Notes under the pieces: generated by a model | The model's database searches: none | The model's input: the letters and a program-made list of their open reading frames with translations, nothing else | What the model was told of the DNA's origin: nothing | Shown here: positions 1 through 6,367 of the stretch, piece by piece | Layout: each line of letters starts with the position of its first letter | Numbering within the stretch: position 1 is the first letter of the stretch | Virus record (IMG/VR): IMGVR_UViG_3300032294_000353 | Span: 1 to 37,105 of that record | Reading direction: 5' to 3' (one strand) | DNA: 37,105 nucleotides | Origin: a virus | Program-made: the position numbers and the translations under genes

Positions 1-123
1 ATAACGGCATCAGCTTGCGCGTTGTTCGTCAGTACGACATCAACAACGACCGTATGCCTTGCCGTATTGACGTTCTGTATGGCTACAGCACGATCCGTCC
101 ACAAATGGCCGTCCGGATGTGGG
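1..123. repeat. Left copy of 123-bp exact terminal redundancy
   Basis: These bases are identical to 36983-37105. The repeat sits in the middle of the coat reading frame, and joining the ends restores that frame. It is therefore most likely the overlap produced by assembling a circular or circularly permuted genome, not a functional terminal repeat. Confidence 0.97.
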
Positions 124-128
124 GTTAA
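1..128 (+). CDS. Major capsid (coat) protein, C-terminal end, continued from 35902-37105
   Basis: This is the last part of the coat gene, cut by the contig junction. The first two bases complete a His codon, the frame then reads codons from position 3, and the stop TAA is at 126-128. The first 123 bases equal the last 123 bases of the window, so joining them gives a 402-residue protein. The visible end includes GYSTIRPQMAVRMWG, typical of the C-terminus of P22 gp5-like coat proteins. A terminator-like hairpin follows at once. See the entry at 35902 for the main part of the gene. Confidence 0.9.
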   Translation, partial: NGISLRVVRQYDINNDRMPCRIDVLYGYSTIRPQMAVRMWG

Positions 129-136
129 TTTAACAC

Positions 137-168
137 TGGCCCTCGGTTCGCCGGGGGCCAACTTTTTT
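137..168 (+). terminator. Terminator-like hairpin with TTCG loop after coat gene
   Basis: A 10-bp stem (TGGCCCTCGG at 137-146 pairing with CCGGGGGCCA at 151-160, one G-U pair) closes a TTCG tetraloop and is followed by six Ts at 163-168. This is the form of a strong intrinsic terminator. It lies 9 bases after the coat stop codon and should lower transcription of everything downstream relative to coat. Confidence 0.85.
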
Positions 169-182
169 AAAGGATTTTTATT

Positions 183-578
183 ATGGCTCTTCCTAATGGT
201 GCTGGCGGTTATCAAGTCGGCGACGGAAATCTTGGCGAAGTTACTCTTGGTACTTCGGCTATCCCTACTGCGTATACCGCAGCAGCTACACTGACCACAG
301 CCGATTTGGCTGGCGGCATTGTTGTGTACACTTCGGCTTCTACAGCCGATCTTACGCTCCCTGCTGTTTCGGTTGTCAACACCGACATCAGCAGCGCAAA
401 GACCAACTCATCGTTTGAGTTTACTTTGGTTGCTACCAGCACCGGCGTTCCTACTATCGTAGTAGGCACTGGCTGGACGTTGGTTGGCGTTGGCACAGGC
501 GTTGCATCGCGCAGCGTACTGTTCCGTGCTGTTAAAACCAGCGCGACAACGTACAACCTGTACCGCATCGCTGGCTAA
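183..578 (+). CDS. Small virion-associated beta protein, possible capsid decoration protein
   Basis: The 131-residue product begins MALPNGAGGYQVGDGNLGEV and is rich in Thr, Ala, Val and Gly, with alternating patterns expected of a beta sandwich. It has no signal peptide, membrane segment or catalytic motif. It is the first gene after the coat gene and is bounded by hairpins on both sides, which suggests an abundant virion protein such as a decoration or head-stabilising protein. That role is inferred from position. Residues about 38-131 (TLTTADLAGGIVVYTS onward) resemble beta modules in the spike-like protein at 4160 and the fibre at 30670. An AAAGGA ribosome site precedes ATG 183. Confidence 0.8.
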   Translation: MALPNGAGGYQVGDGNLGEVTLGTSAIPTAYTAAATLTTADLAGGIVVYTSASTADLTLPAVSVVNTDISSAKTNSSFEFTLVATSTGVPTIVVGTGWTLVGVGTGVASRSVLFRAVKTSATTYNLYRIAG

Positions 579-584
579 TAGGTT

Positions 585-612
585 TGCCCCGGCTTTAAGT
601 CGGGGCATCCTT
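585..612 (+). terminator. Hairpin between two small virion genes, weak terminator
   Basis: TGCCCCGGC (585-593) pairs with GTCGGGGCA (599-607) around a TTTAA loop, followed by TCCTTTTC. The stem is strong but the T tract is interrupted, so it may act as a partial terminator or as an mRNA 3' end stabiliser. Confidence 0.6.
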
Positions 613-627
613 TTCAGGAGAAAATCA

Positions 628-1041
628 ATGGCTAATAACAAACCTATTGGCGTTGCTTACCTCGACCAAGACATTATTGGCGCACAATATCTCTTGAGCG
701 ATGAGCAAATCGGCTATACCGCCGCAGCACAAGGCACAGTCACGCAGGCGACAGATAAGTCTACTGCGGTTACGCTGAACAAGCCCGCTGGCCGCATCAC
801 CATGAACGCCGCGTCGTTGGCTACTGCCACTAACGCTACGTTCACGCTGAACAACAGCTTCATTTCTGCAAATGACACTGTTATTCTGACTATCTCTGGT
901 GGTCAAGCGACCGCCGGATCGTACAACGTGTTCGCAAACAATTTGGGCGCTGGCTCTGTCAGCATCAGCCTACGCAACATTTCTGGCGGTTCGCTGTCAG
1001 AAGCTGTAGTGATTAACTTTGCAATCCTGCACTGCGCGTAA
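628..1041 (+). CDS. Virion-associated beta protein, function unknown
   Basis: The 137-residue product starts MANNKPIGVAYLDQDIIGAQ. ATG 628 is chosen because CAGGAG lies 8 bases upstream. The middle (about residues 28-135) has the pattern of a beta-rich domain with motifs such as TAVTLNKPAGRITMNAASL and SLSEAVVINFAIL, seen in structural proteins of many uncultured marine and freshwater phages. There is no membrane segment or enzyme motif. Hairpins on both sides and its place between coat and the gp4-like protein suggest a head-surface or neck protein. The exact role is unknown. Confidence 0.8.
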   Translation: MANNKPIGVAYLDQDIIGAQYLLSDEQIGYTAAAQGTVTQATDKSTAVTLNKPAGRITMNAASLATATNATFTLNNSFISANDTVILTISGGQATAGSYNVFANNLGAGSVSISLRNISGGSLSEAVVINFAILHCA

Positions 1042-1046
1042 CTAAT

Positions 1047-1073
1047 TTGGACGGCCTTCGGGCCGTCCATTTT
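1047..1073 (+). terminator. Terminator-like hairpin with TTCG loop
   Basis: TGGACGGCC (1048-1056) pairs perfectly with GGCCGTCCA (1061-1069) around a TTCG tetraloop, followed by a short T run (TTTT at 1070-1073). This is the third hairpin in about 1 kb downstream of the coat gene. Confidence 0.7.
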
Positions 1074-1084
1074 ACGGAGTTTCT

Positions 1085-1264
1085 ATGGCTGTTATCTATC
1101 TTGTTCACGACATCCACGGCGCAAAGGTCGCTATATCCGAAGAGGAAGCCCTCGCCGACGAAGACTTTGGGTGGGAAAGATACTATCCTGACGAGCCTGT
1201 AAGTGTTACAGTGAACGAAATGCCGGCGCGCACTAGCCGCCGCCGCACAACGCAGGAAGACTAA
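1085..1264 (+). CDS. Small phage protein of unknown function before gp4-like gene
   Basis: The 59-residue product begins MAVIYLVHDIHGAKVAISEE and ends with a basic stretch (TSRRRTTQED). The start is supported by ACGGAG 5 bases upstream. Similar short proteins with a MAVIYLVH start and an Arg-rich tail occur next to head-completion genes in other uncultured phages (my recollection of the family, not searched). The first half is acidic and the tail basic. There is no membrane segment. It is the first gene after the third hairpin and lies 3 bases before the gp4-like gene, so it is probably co-expressed with the neck proteins. Confidence 0.8.
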   Translation: MAVIYLVHDIHGAKVAISEEEALADEDFGWERYYPDEPVSVTVNEMPARTSRRRTTQED

Positions 1265-1267
1265 ACG

Positions 1268-1978
1268 ATGGAAACGGCTGGGGACATCATTAATGGTTCG
1301 CTTAGGCTTCTAGGCGTTCTGGCAGAAGGCGAAACTCCCTCGGCTGACACGTCGCAGGACGCACTGCGCGCCATGAACCAAATGATTGATAGCTGGAACA
1401 CTGAGCGGCTGTCGGTTTTTTCCACGCAAGACCAAGTATTCACATGGCCTTCGGGCCAACTGTCGCGCACGCTCGGCCCTTCCGGCAACTTCATCGGCAA
1501 CCGCCCTGTGCTGTTGGATGACGCGACATACTTCCGCGACCCCGGCACCGGCGTTAGCTACGGCATCAAATTCATTAACCAGCAGCAGTATGACGGCATC
1601 GCTGTCAAGACTGTAACATCTACGTTCCCGCAAGTCATCTTCGTCAACATGACGTTTCCTGACGTTGAAATGTTCATTTACCCGCGCCCGACGCGCGATC
1701 TGGAATGGCATTTCATTTCGGTTGAAGAACTGACGCAACCCGCAACGCTTGACACAGTCCTGCATTTCCCGCCCGGCTACCTGCGTGCGTTCCGTTATAA
1801 CTTGGCGTGCGAACTGGCGCCTGAGTTCGGCGTCGAACCCGCACCGCAGGTTCAGCGATTGGCTATGGCATCTAAGCGCAACCTGAAGCGCATCAACAAT
1901 CCAGACGACATCATGTCAATGCCGTACAGCCTTGTAGCTACACGCCAGCGGTATAACATCTTCGCAGGAAACTACTAA
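1268..1978 (+). CDS. Head-completion / tail accessory factor, P22 gp4-like
   Basis: The 236-residue product belongs to the P22 gp4-type packaged-DNA stabilisation family. In P22, gp4 (166 residues) binds below the portal after packaging and forms the platform for gp10. Family-type features are the opening helix (ETAGDIINGSLRLLGVLAEG), the MIDSWNTERL segment near residue 39, and a C-terminal helical region with LACELAPEFG. It is longer than P22 gp4. Its stop overlaps the next start (TAATG at 1976-1980), so gp4-like and gp10-like proteins are translationally coupled, as expected for parts used together in the neck. Confidence 0.88.
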   Translation: METAGDIINGSLRLLGVLAEGETPSADTSQDALRAMNQMIDSWNTERLSVFSTQDQVFTWPSGQLSRTLGPSGNFIGNRPVLLDDATYFRDPGTGVSYGIKFINQQQYDGIAVKTVTSTFPQVIFVNMTFPDVEMFIYPRPTRDLEWHFISVEELTQPATLDTVLHFPPGYLRAFRYNLACELAPEFGVEPAPQVQRLAMASKRNLKRINNPDDIMSMPYSLVATRQRYNIFAGNY

Positions 1979-3510
1979 TGAAGACGCCCATACTGGGCAG
2001 CGCGTATGTGGCCCGGTCGGTAAACGCTGCCGACGCACGCATGATAAATATGTTTCCGGAAGTCGTACCGGAAGGCGGCATGGAGCCTGCCTTTCTACAG
2101 CGTTGCCCCGGCCTGCTAAGACAGAAGACCATCGGCACCGGCCCGATCCGCGGTTTGTGGGCGCATCAGACGCGCGGCACTGACTATTACGTCGTGTCAG
2201 GCTTTGAAGTTTACAAAATGACCAGCCTGAACGGCACGCCAGTCAAGCTGGGCGACGTGACCGGCACTGGCCCTGTGTCCATCGCCGACAACGGCACGCA
2301 GATATTCTTCGCCTGCAATCCTGACGCGTACATCTACGACGAGTCCACCGACACGTTTGGGCAGATCACCGACCCTGACTTCCCCGGCGCGGTTACTGTC
2401 GGCTATCTGGACGGCTATTTCGTGTTCAACGAACCAAACAGCCAGAAGATTTGGGTGACGCAGCTTTACGACGGCTTCCAGATTGACCCGCTAGAGTTTT
2501 CCAGCGCCGAAGGCAGCCCTGATGGCGTCGTCGGTCTGTTGGTAGACCACCGCGAATGCTGGGTGTTTGGCACGGACTCTACCGAAGTGTGGTACAACTC
2601 CGGCGGGTTAGACTTTCCGCTGTCGCCGATCCAAGGCGCGTTTAACGAAATCGGTTGCGCCGCGCCGCACTCCATCGCCAAGATGGATAACACTGTGTTC
2701 TGGCTGGGCGCTGACGCCCGCGGCCAAGGTGTTGTCTACAGGGCTGCTGGCTATAACGCCCAGCGCGTGTCCACGCACGCGATTGAATGGCGCATCCAAA
2801 ACTATCTGAATATGAGCGACGCAGTAGGCTACACCTACCAGCAAGACGGCCACGCGTTCTACGTTCTGTCGTTTCCGTCCGCGGATGAGACATGGGTGTT
2901 CGACGCGTCCACCGGCGCATGGCACCAACGGTCCTCCTACAGCGCGATTGCGCCGTCTGTGGGCGCGTTTAACGCTGAAGCGTTCTATTCCGGCGCGTTC
3001 TACACGGTGCTGCCGCTTACCCCGTCTGGTAACAGCGGCGTGTTCTCGCGTCACCGCAGCAACTGCCAGTGCAACTTCCAAGGCAATATCATTGTCGGCG
3101 ACTACGCTAACGGCAACATTTACACGTTTGAGCTAAATGTTTTCGAAGACAACGGGATAGCGCAGCGTTGGCTGCGTTCATGGCGTGCGCTGCCGACAGG
3201 CCAAAACAACCTCAAACGTACAGCAAATCATAGCTTGCAGCTTGAGTGCGAAACGGGCGTCGGCCTGAACACCGGCCAAGGAAGCGATCCGCAAGCCATG
3301 CTTCGCTGGTCTGATGACGGCGGCCATACATGGTCCAACGAACACTGGGCGTCTATGGGCAAGATTGGTGCGACCGGCACTCGCGTCATGTGGCGCCGCC
3401 TTGGCATGACGCTGAAGCTGCGCGACCGCGTGTATGAACTGTCCGGCAGTGATCCTGTCCGCATCTACCTTACCGGCGCTGAACTGCTGTTGAGCGGCAC
3501 GAATGCCTAA
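1978..3510 (+). CDS. Packaged DNA stabilisation protein, P22 gp10-like tail hub
   Basis: The 510-residue protein resembles P22 gp10 (472 residues), which closes the neck below gp4 and carries the tailspikes and needle. The N-terminus (YVARSVNAADARMINMFPE) and the internal beta-rich WD-like segments with Tyr and Trp (for example GYLDGYFVFNEPNSQKIWVT near residue 141 and MWRRLGMTLKLRDRVYELS near 473) fit the family. It starts inside the stop of the gp4-like gene and overlaps the next gene by 8 bases, so the neck genes form one translational unit. Confidence 0.88.
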   Translation: MKTPILGSAYVARSVNAADARMINMFPEVVPEGGMEPAFLQRCPGLLRQKTIGTGPIRGLWAHQTRGTDYYVVSGFEVYKMTSLNGTPVKLGDVTGTGPVSIADNGTQIFFACNPDAYIYDESTDTFGQITDPDFPGAVTVGYLDGYFVFNEPNSQKIWVTQLYDGFQIDPLEFSSAEGSPDGVVGLLVDHRECWVFGTDSTEVWYNSGGLDFPLSPIQGAFNEIGCAAPHSIAKMDNTVFWLGADARGQGVVYRAAGYNAQRVSTHAIEWRIQNYLNMSDAVGYTYQQDGHAFYVLSFPSADETWVFDASTGAWHQRSSYSAIAPSVGAFNAEAFYSGAFYTVLPLTPSGNSGVFSRHRSNCQCNFQGNIIVGDYANGNIYTFELNVFEDNGIAQRWLRSWRALPTGQNNLKRTANHSLQLECETGVGLNTGQGSDPQAMLRWSDDGGHTWSNEHWASMGKIGATGTRVMWRRLGMTLKLRDRVYELSGSDPVRIYLTGAELLLSGTNA

Positions 3511-4150
3511 CGACCAACTCACCCGCATTCCTGCGTCGCGTGTCCCGATTACGGACGTGTCAGACGGCACGGTGACGCGAGAGTGGTACAGGTATTTATT
3601 TAACCTTTTTACGATAACGGGCGGCGGTCAATCTAACTCAGCGGCAAGTTCGTCTTATGGGCAAGACTTGGCGCCGCTGTACACGCCGCAAGTCGATGAC
3701 AAGCGCAACGGCGCGTTTTACGATACGACCACGCAATCCGCCGCAGTCATCAATACGGCGTATCCGGTCACGCTTAATTCGACCACGCTATCTGACGGCG
3801 TCTACATTGGGTCACCTACGTCGCGTGTGTATGTGGACCGGATAGGCACGTACAACTTCCAGTTTTCGGCGCAGCTTAACAAGACAACCGCCGGCGCAAA
3901 AAACGTCTTTATCTGGTACAGGGTAAATGGCGCGGACATAGCAAACTCTGCTACCAGCGTGACGCTGCCCGGCAGCAGTTCAGCAGTTGCCGCCGCATGG
4001 AATTTTGTGGTAGAGTTGAACGCAGGCGATTATTTTGAGTTGGTTTGGTCTACTGATGACACAGGATGCCAAATTCGCGCAGTGGCGGCCAGCGCCCCTG
4101 TACCCGCAATTCCGTCCGTCATCCTGACGGTAACTGATAACATTAATTGA
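3503..4150 (+). CDS. Virion protein in tail-needle position with C1q/TNF-like C-terminal domain
   Basis: The 215-residue product starts MPNDQLTRIPASRVPITD, a conserved opening for phage virion proteins, followed by TREWYRYLFNLF and a Gly/Ser linker. Residues about 70-215 (NGAFYDTTTQSAAVINTAYP onward to PVPAIPSVILTVTDNIN) look like a jelly-roll domain of the C1q/TNF kind. The gene sits where P22 encodes its tail needle gp26, directly after gp10, and some P22-like needles carry a TNF-like knob. Unlike gp26 it has no long coiled coil. A needle or plug role is therefore an inference from synteny and domain type, and a minor fibre protein is the alternative. Confidence 0.75.
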   Translation: MPNDQLTRIPASRVPITDVSDGTVTREWYRYLFNLFTITGGGQSNSAASSSYGQDLAPLYTPQVDDKRNGAFYDTTTQSAAVINTAYPVTLNSTTLSDGVYIGSPTSRVYVDRIGTYNFQFSAQLNKTTAGAKNVFIWYRVNGADIANSATSVTLPGSSSAVAAAWNFVVELNAGDYFELVWSTDDTGCQIRAVAASAPVPAIPSVILTVTDNIN

Positions 4151-4159
4151 GGTCTAGTT

Positions 4160-4948
4160 ATGGCTGTTCTTGCTCCACAACCTAAAGCACAATTCTTCGA
4201 TGCTAACGGTAGCCCGTTGGTCGGCGGCAAGGTCTATACCTACGCAGCCGGTACGACAACGCCGTTGGAAACGTACACCGACGAGTCAGGTGTTACACCT
4301 AACACTAACCCAGTTATTCTGGACTCCCGCGGCGAATGTAATCTGTGGTTCTCCACCGCGTCCAGTTACAAGGTAGTCTTGGAAAGCGCGACTGGCACAT
4401 TGCAGTGGACCGTCGATAACATCTCAACCTACGGTACTCTTGCCAGCCAAAACTCCAACAACGTGGCTATCACCGGCGGCACGATAACTGGTGTAACCCT
4501 TACCGTCAACGTCGTCGGCGATGTGTCCGGCAACGCTGGCACGGTGACGAACGGCGTCTATCTGGACGCAGTGCAGACGGTAACAAACAAGACGCTCACC
4601 GGCATGGCTTCGGCGTCAACGGTCAAGGACTCGCTTGGCACGGATTACACTATCGGTTTTCGCAGCATCCCGCAGAGCCTCAACACAACGGCTGCGGCTT
4701 CCGACATTGGAAAGCATCTGTACGTTTCCGCGACCACCACAGTCCCGTCGGGCGTGTTTGTCGCCGGTAACGAATTTCTCGTTGTCAACAGCAGCGCCAG
4801 CACCGTCACGCTGACGCAGGGCGCCGGCACGACGCTACGGCTTGGCGGCACGGCCACCACAGGCAGCCGCACCATCGCGGCCTACGGTGTAGCTTCGGTG
4901 TTGTGCGTTGGCACGGAAACATTCTATGTCACCGGCAACGTAACCTGA
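4160..4948 (+). CDS. Spike-like protein with P22 tailspike-type head-binding N-terminus
   Basis: The 262-residue product opens with a domain (about residues 1-92) resembling the P22 tailspike head-binding region: AQFFDANGSPLVGGKVYTY, then ETYTDESG and ILDSRGECNLWF. A short fibre-like linker follows (QNSNNVAITGGTITGVTL), and then a beta module (about 170-262). That is far shorter than P22 gp9 (667 residues), and no beta-helix or endorhamnosidase-like region is present. It may be an adaptor on which the larger fibre encoded at 30670 or 33786 is mounted. The start at 4160 has GAGG 8 bases upstream. Confidence 0.8.
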   Translation: MAVLAPQPKAQFFDANGSPLVGGKVYTYAAGTTTPLETYTDESGVTPNTNPVILDSRGECNLWFSTASSYKVVLESATGTLQWTVDNISTYGTLASQNSNNVAITGGTITGVTLTVNVVGDVSGNAGTVTNGVYLDAVQTVTNKTLTGMASASTVKDSLGTDYTIGFRSIPQSLNTTAAASDIGKHLYVSATTTVPSGVFVAGNEFLVVNSSASTVTLTQGAGTTLRLGGTATTGSRTIAAYGVASVLCVGTETFYVTGNVT

Positions 4949-4960
4949 TAGGACCGGCCC

Positions 4961-5299
4961 ATGCCAATTATCACCACAAACATCATCCCCGCTAAGAACA
5001 TAGAAAACGCGCAGACAACGCAGTATGTGGCGCCGGCCAGCACCACGACTATCATTGACAAGTTTACCGCTACCAACTTCAGCAGCGGCATGGTCAACGT
5101 GAGCGTCAACTTAGGCGCTGCGGGAGCGGCAACGGGGAACGACAACCTGATCGTCAAGACGCGGACGTTGCAGCCCGGCGAGACGTACACCTTTCCAGAA
5201 ATCGTAGGCCACACCTTGCCGTCCGGCGGGTATGTCTCGACGCTTGCGTCGGCGGCAGCGGCAGTCAACTTGCGTGCGTCCGGACGTGAGATTAGTTAA
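4961..5299 (+). CDS. Small virion-type protein of unknown function
   Basis: The 112-residue product (MPIITTNIIPAKNIENAQTT...) is beta-rich with patterns such as STTTIIDKFTATNFSSGMV and LQPGETYTFPEIVGHTL, common in short proteins that follow spike genes in uncultured phages. There is no membrane segment and no enzymatic motif. An AGGA site lies 7 bases before ATG 4961. Its stop overlaps the start of the sulfotransferase-like gene (TAATG at 5297-5301), so the two are coupled. The function is unknown; a tail or connector component is likely from context. Confidence 0.78.
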   Translation: MPIITTNIIPAKNIENAQTTQYVAPASTTTIIDKFTATNFSSGMVNVSVNLGAAGAATGNDNLIVKTRTLQPGETYTFPEIVGHTLPSGGYVSTLASAAAAVNLRASGREIS

Positions 5300-6366
5300 T
5301 GCCGCCGTTTGTCGTATTTTCTTTACCTAGGTCGCGGTCAGCTTGGCTGTCGCAGTTTCTGACTTATGGTGAATGGATATGCGGCCACGAAGAAATACGG
5401 CATATGCGTAGTATTGAAGATGTGCAGGCATGGTTTTCGCAACCTAACATTGGCACGGCGGAGACAGCCGGCGCGCCTTGGTGGCGGCTACTAGACAAGT
5501 TTGCGCCCAACGCCCGCGTTCTGGTTGTCCGCCGTCCGCGTGATGAAGTTGCCGAAAGTCTGATGAAGATACCCGGTACGCAATTTGACCGCGCTAAACT
5601 TGACGCGGTGCTGCTGAAACTGGACCGCAGCCTAGACCAGATTGAGGCGCGGATGCCCAACGTCTTGTCAGTGTCGTTTGATAGCCTGAACGAAGAAGAC
5701 ACTTGCGCGGCTGTGTTCGAGCATTGCCTTCAGCAGCCGCATGACCTTGACCATTACGCGCGTCTGGCCCCTGTCAACATTCAGATTAACGTGCCGGCGA
5801 TGATGCGCCACTACGCGGCATACGCACCAGCGATGGAAAAGCTGGCCTCGGTTGCCAAGCACCAGACGATAACGGCGCTGGCGCCAAAAATTAATGAACC
5901 GCCCGAAGGCGTCACCTTTCAGACAGAAGACTTTGATAGTTGGGTGCGCGACGCCAACAGTCTGTTTGACGAACATCTTATTCAGGTAGGCGAAACGCCG
6001 GGCAACTGGCAGAATAAAAACTTGCCGCTTATGCGCGCGCTGGACGGCGTCGGCGCTATGCAGATAATGACCGCACGGTGTAATGGCCGTATGTTTGGCT
6101 ATCTTATGACGCTAATATCGCCGTCGTTGACATCACCCGACATTTTATCCGCAACAAACACTACTTTCTTTGCATCGCCAGAGTTCCCCGGATTAGGGTT
6201 GAAGCTGCAACGCGAAGCAATTAAAGAACTAAAAAATAAAGGTGTTGACGAAGTCTTTTTTGAGGCAGGGAAAAGGGGTTCCGGCCCCCGTATTTCCATG
6301 CTATACAAGCGTCTAGGCGCGCAAGATCACGGTAGTGCATACCGTTTGCAACTGAAGGAAGCGTAA
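5299..6366 (+). CDS. Sulfotransferase-like / GNAT-like acetyltransferase fusion
   Basis: The 355-residue protein has two parts. Residues about 1-200 look like the sulfotransferase P-loop fold: SLPRSRSAWL at 8-17 matches the 5'-phosphosulfate loop region and LVVRRPRDEVAESL at 75-88 matches the 3'-phosphate site. Residues about 215-355 look like a GNAT N-acetyltransferase: NGRMFGYLM, then FPGLGLKLQREAIKELKNKG (motif A-like) and a final MLYKRLGAQDHGSAYRL (motif B-like). The substrate is unknown; sulfation or acylation of a sugar or virion protein is possible. It lies between tail and ejection genes. It has no signal peptide. An ATG overlap couples it to the gene before. Confidence 0.78.
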   Translation: MPPFVVFSLPRSRSAWLSQFLTYGEWICGHEEIRHMRSIEDVQAWFSQPNIGTAETAGAPWWRLLDKFAPNARVLVVRRPRDEVAESLMKIPGTQFDRAKLDAVLLKLDRSLDQIEARMPNVLSVSFDSLNEEDTCAAVFEHCLQQPHDLDHYARLAPVNIQINVPAMMRHYAAYAPAMEKLASVAKHQTITALAPKINEPPEGVTFQTEDFDSWVRDANSLFDEHLIQVGETPGNWQNKNLPLMRALDGVGAMQIMTARCNGRMFGYLMTLISPSLTSPDILSATNTTFFASPEFPGLGLKLQREAIKELKNKGVDEVFFEAGKRGSGPRISMLYKRLGAQDHGSAYRLQLKEA

Positions 6367-6367
6367 A

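Noticed and set aside
1-123. Functional direct terminal repeat like those of T7-type phages
   Set aside because: It lies inside the coat gene and is short; an assembly overlap of a circularly permuted genome is simpler. Not fully excluded.
3603-4948. Diversity-generating retroelement or reverse transcriptase next to the spike genes
   Set aside because: I looked because some related podoviruses have one; no reverse transcriptase motif or template/variable repeat pair is visible anywhere.
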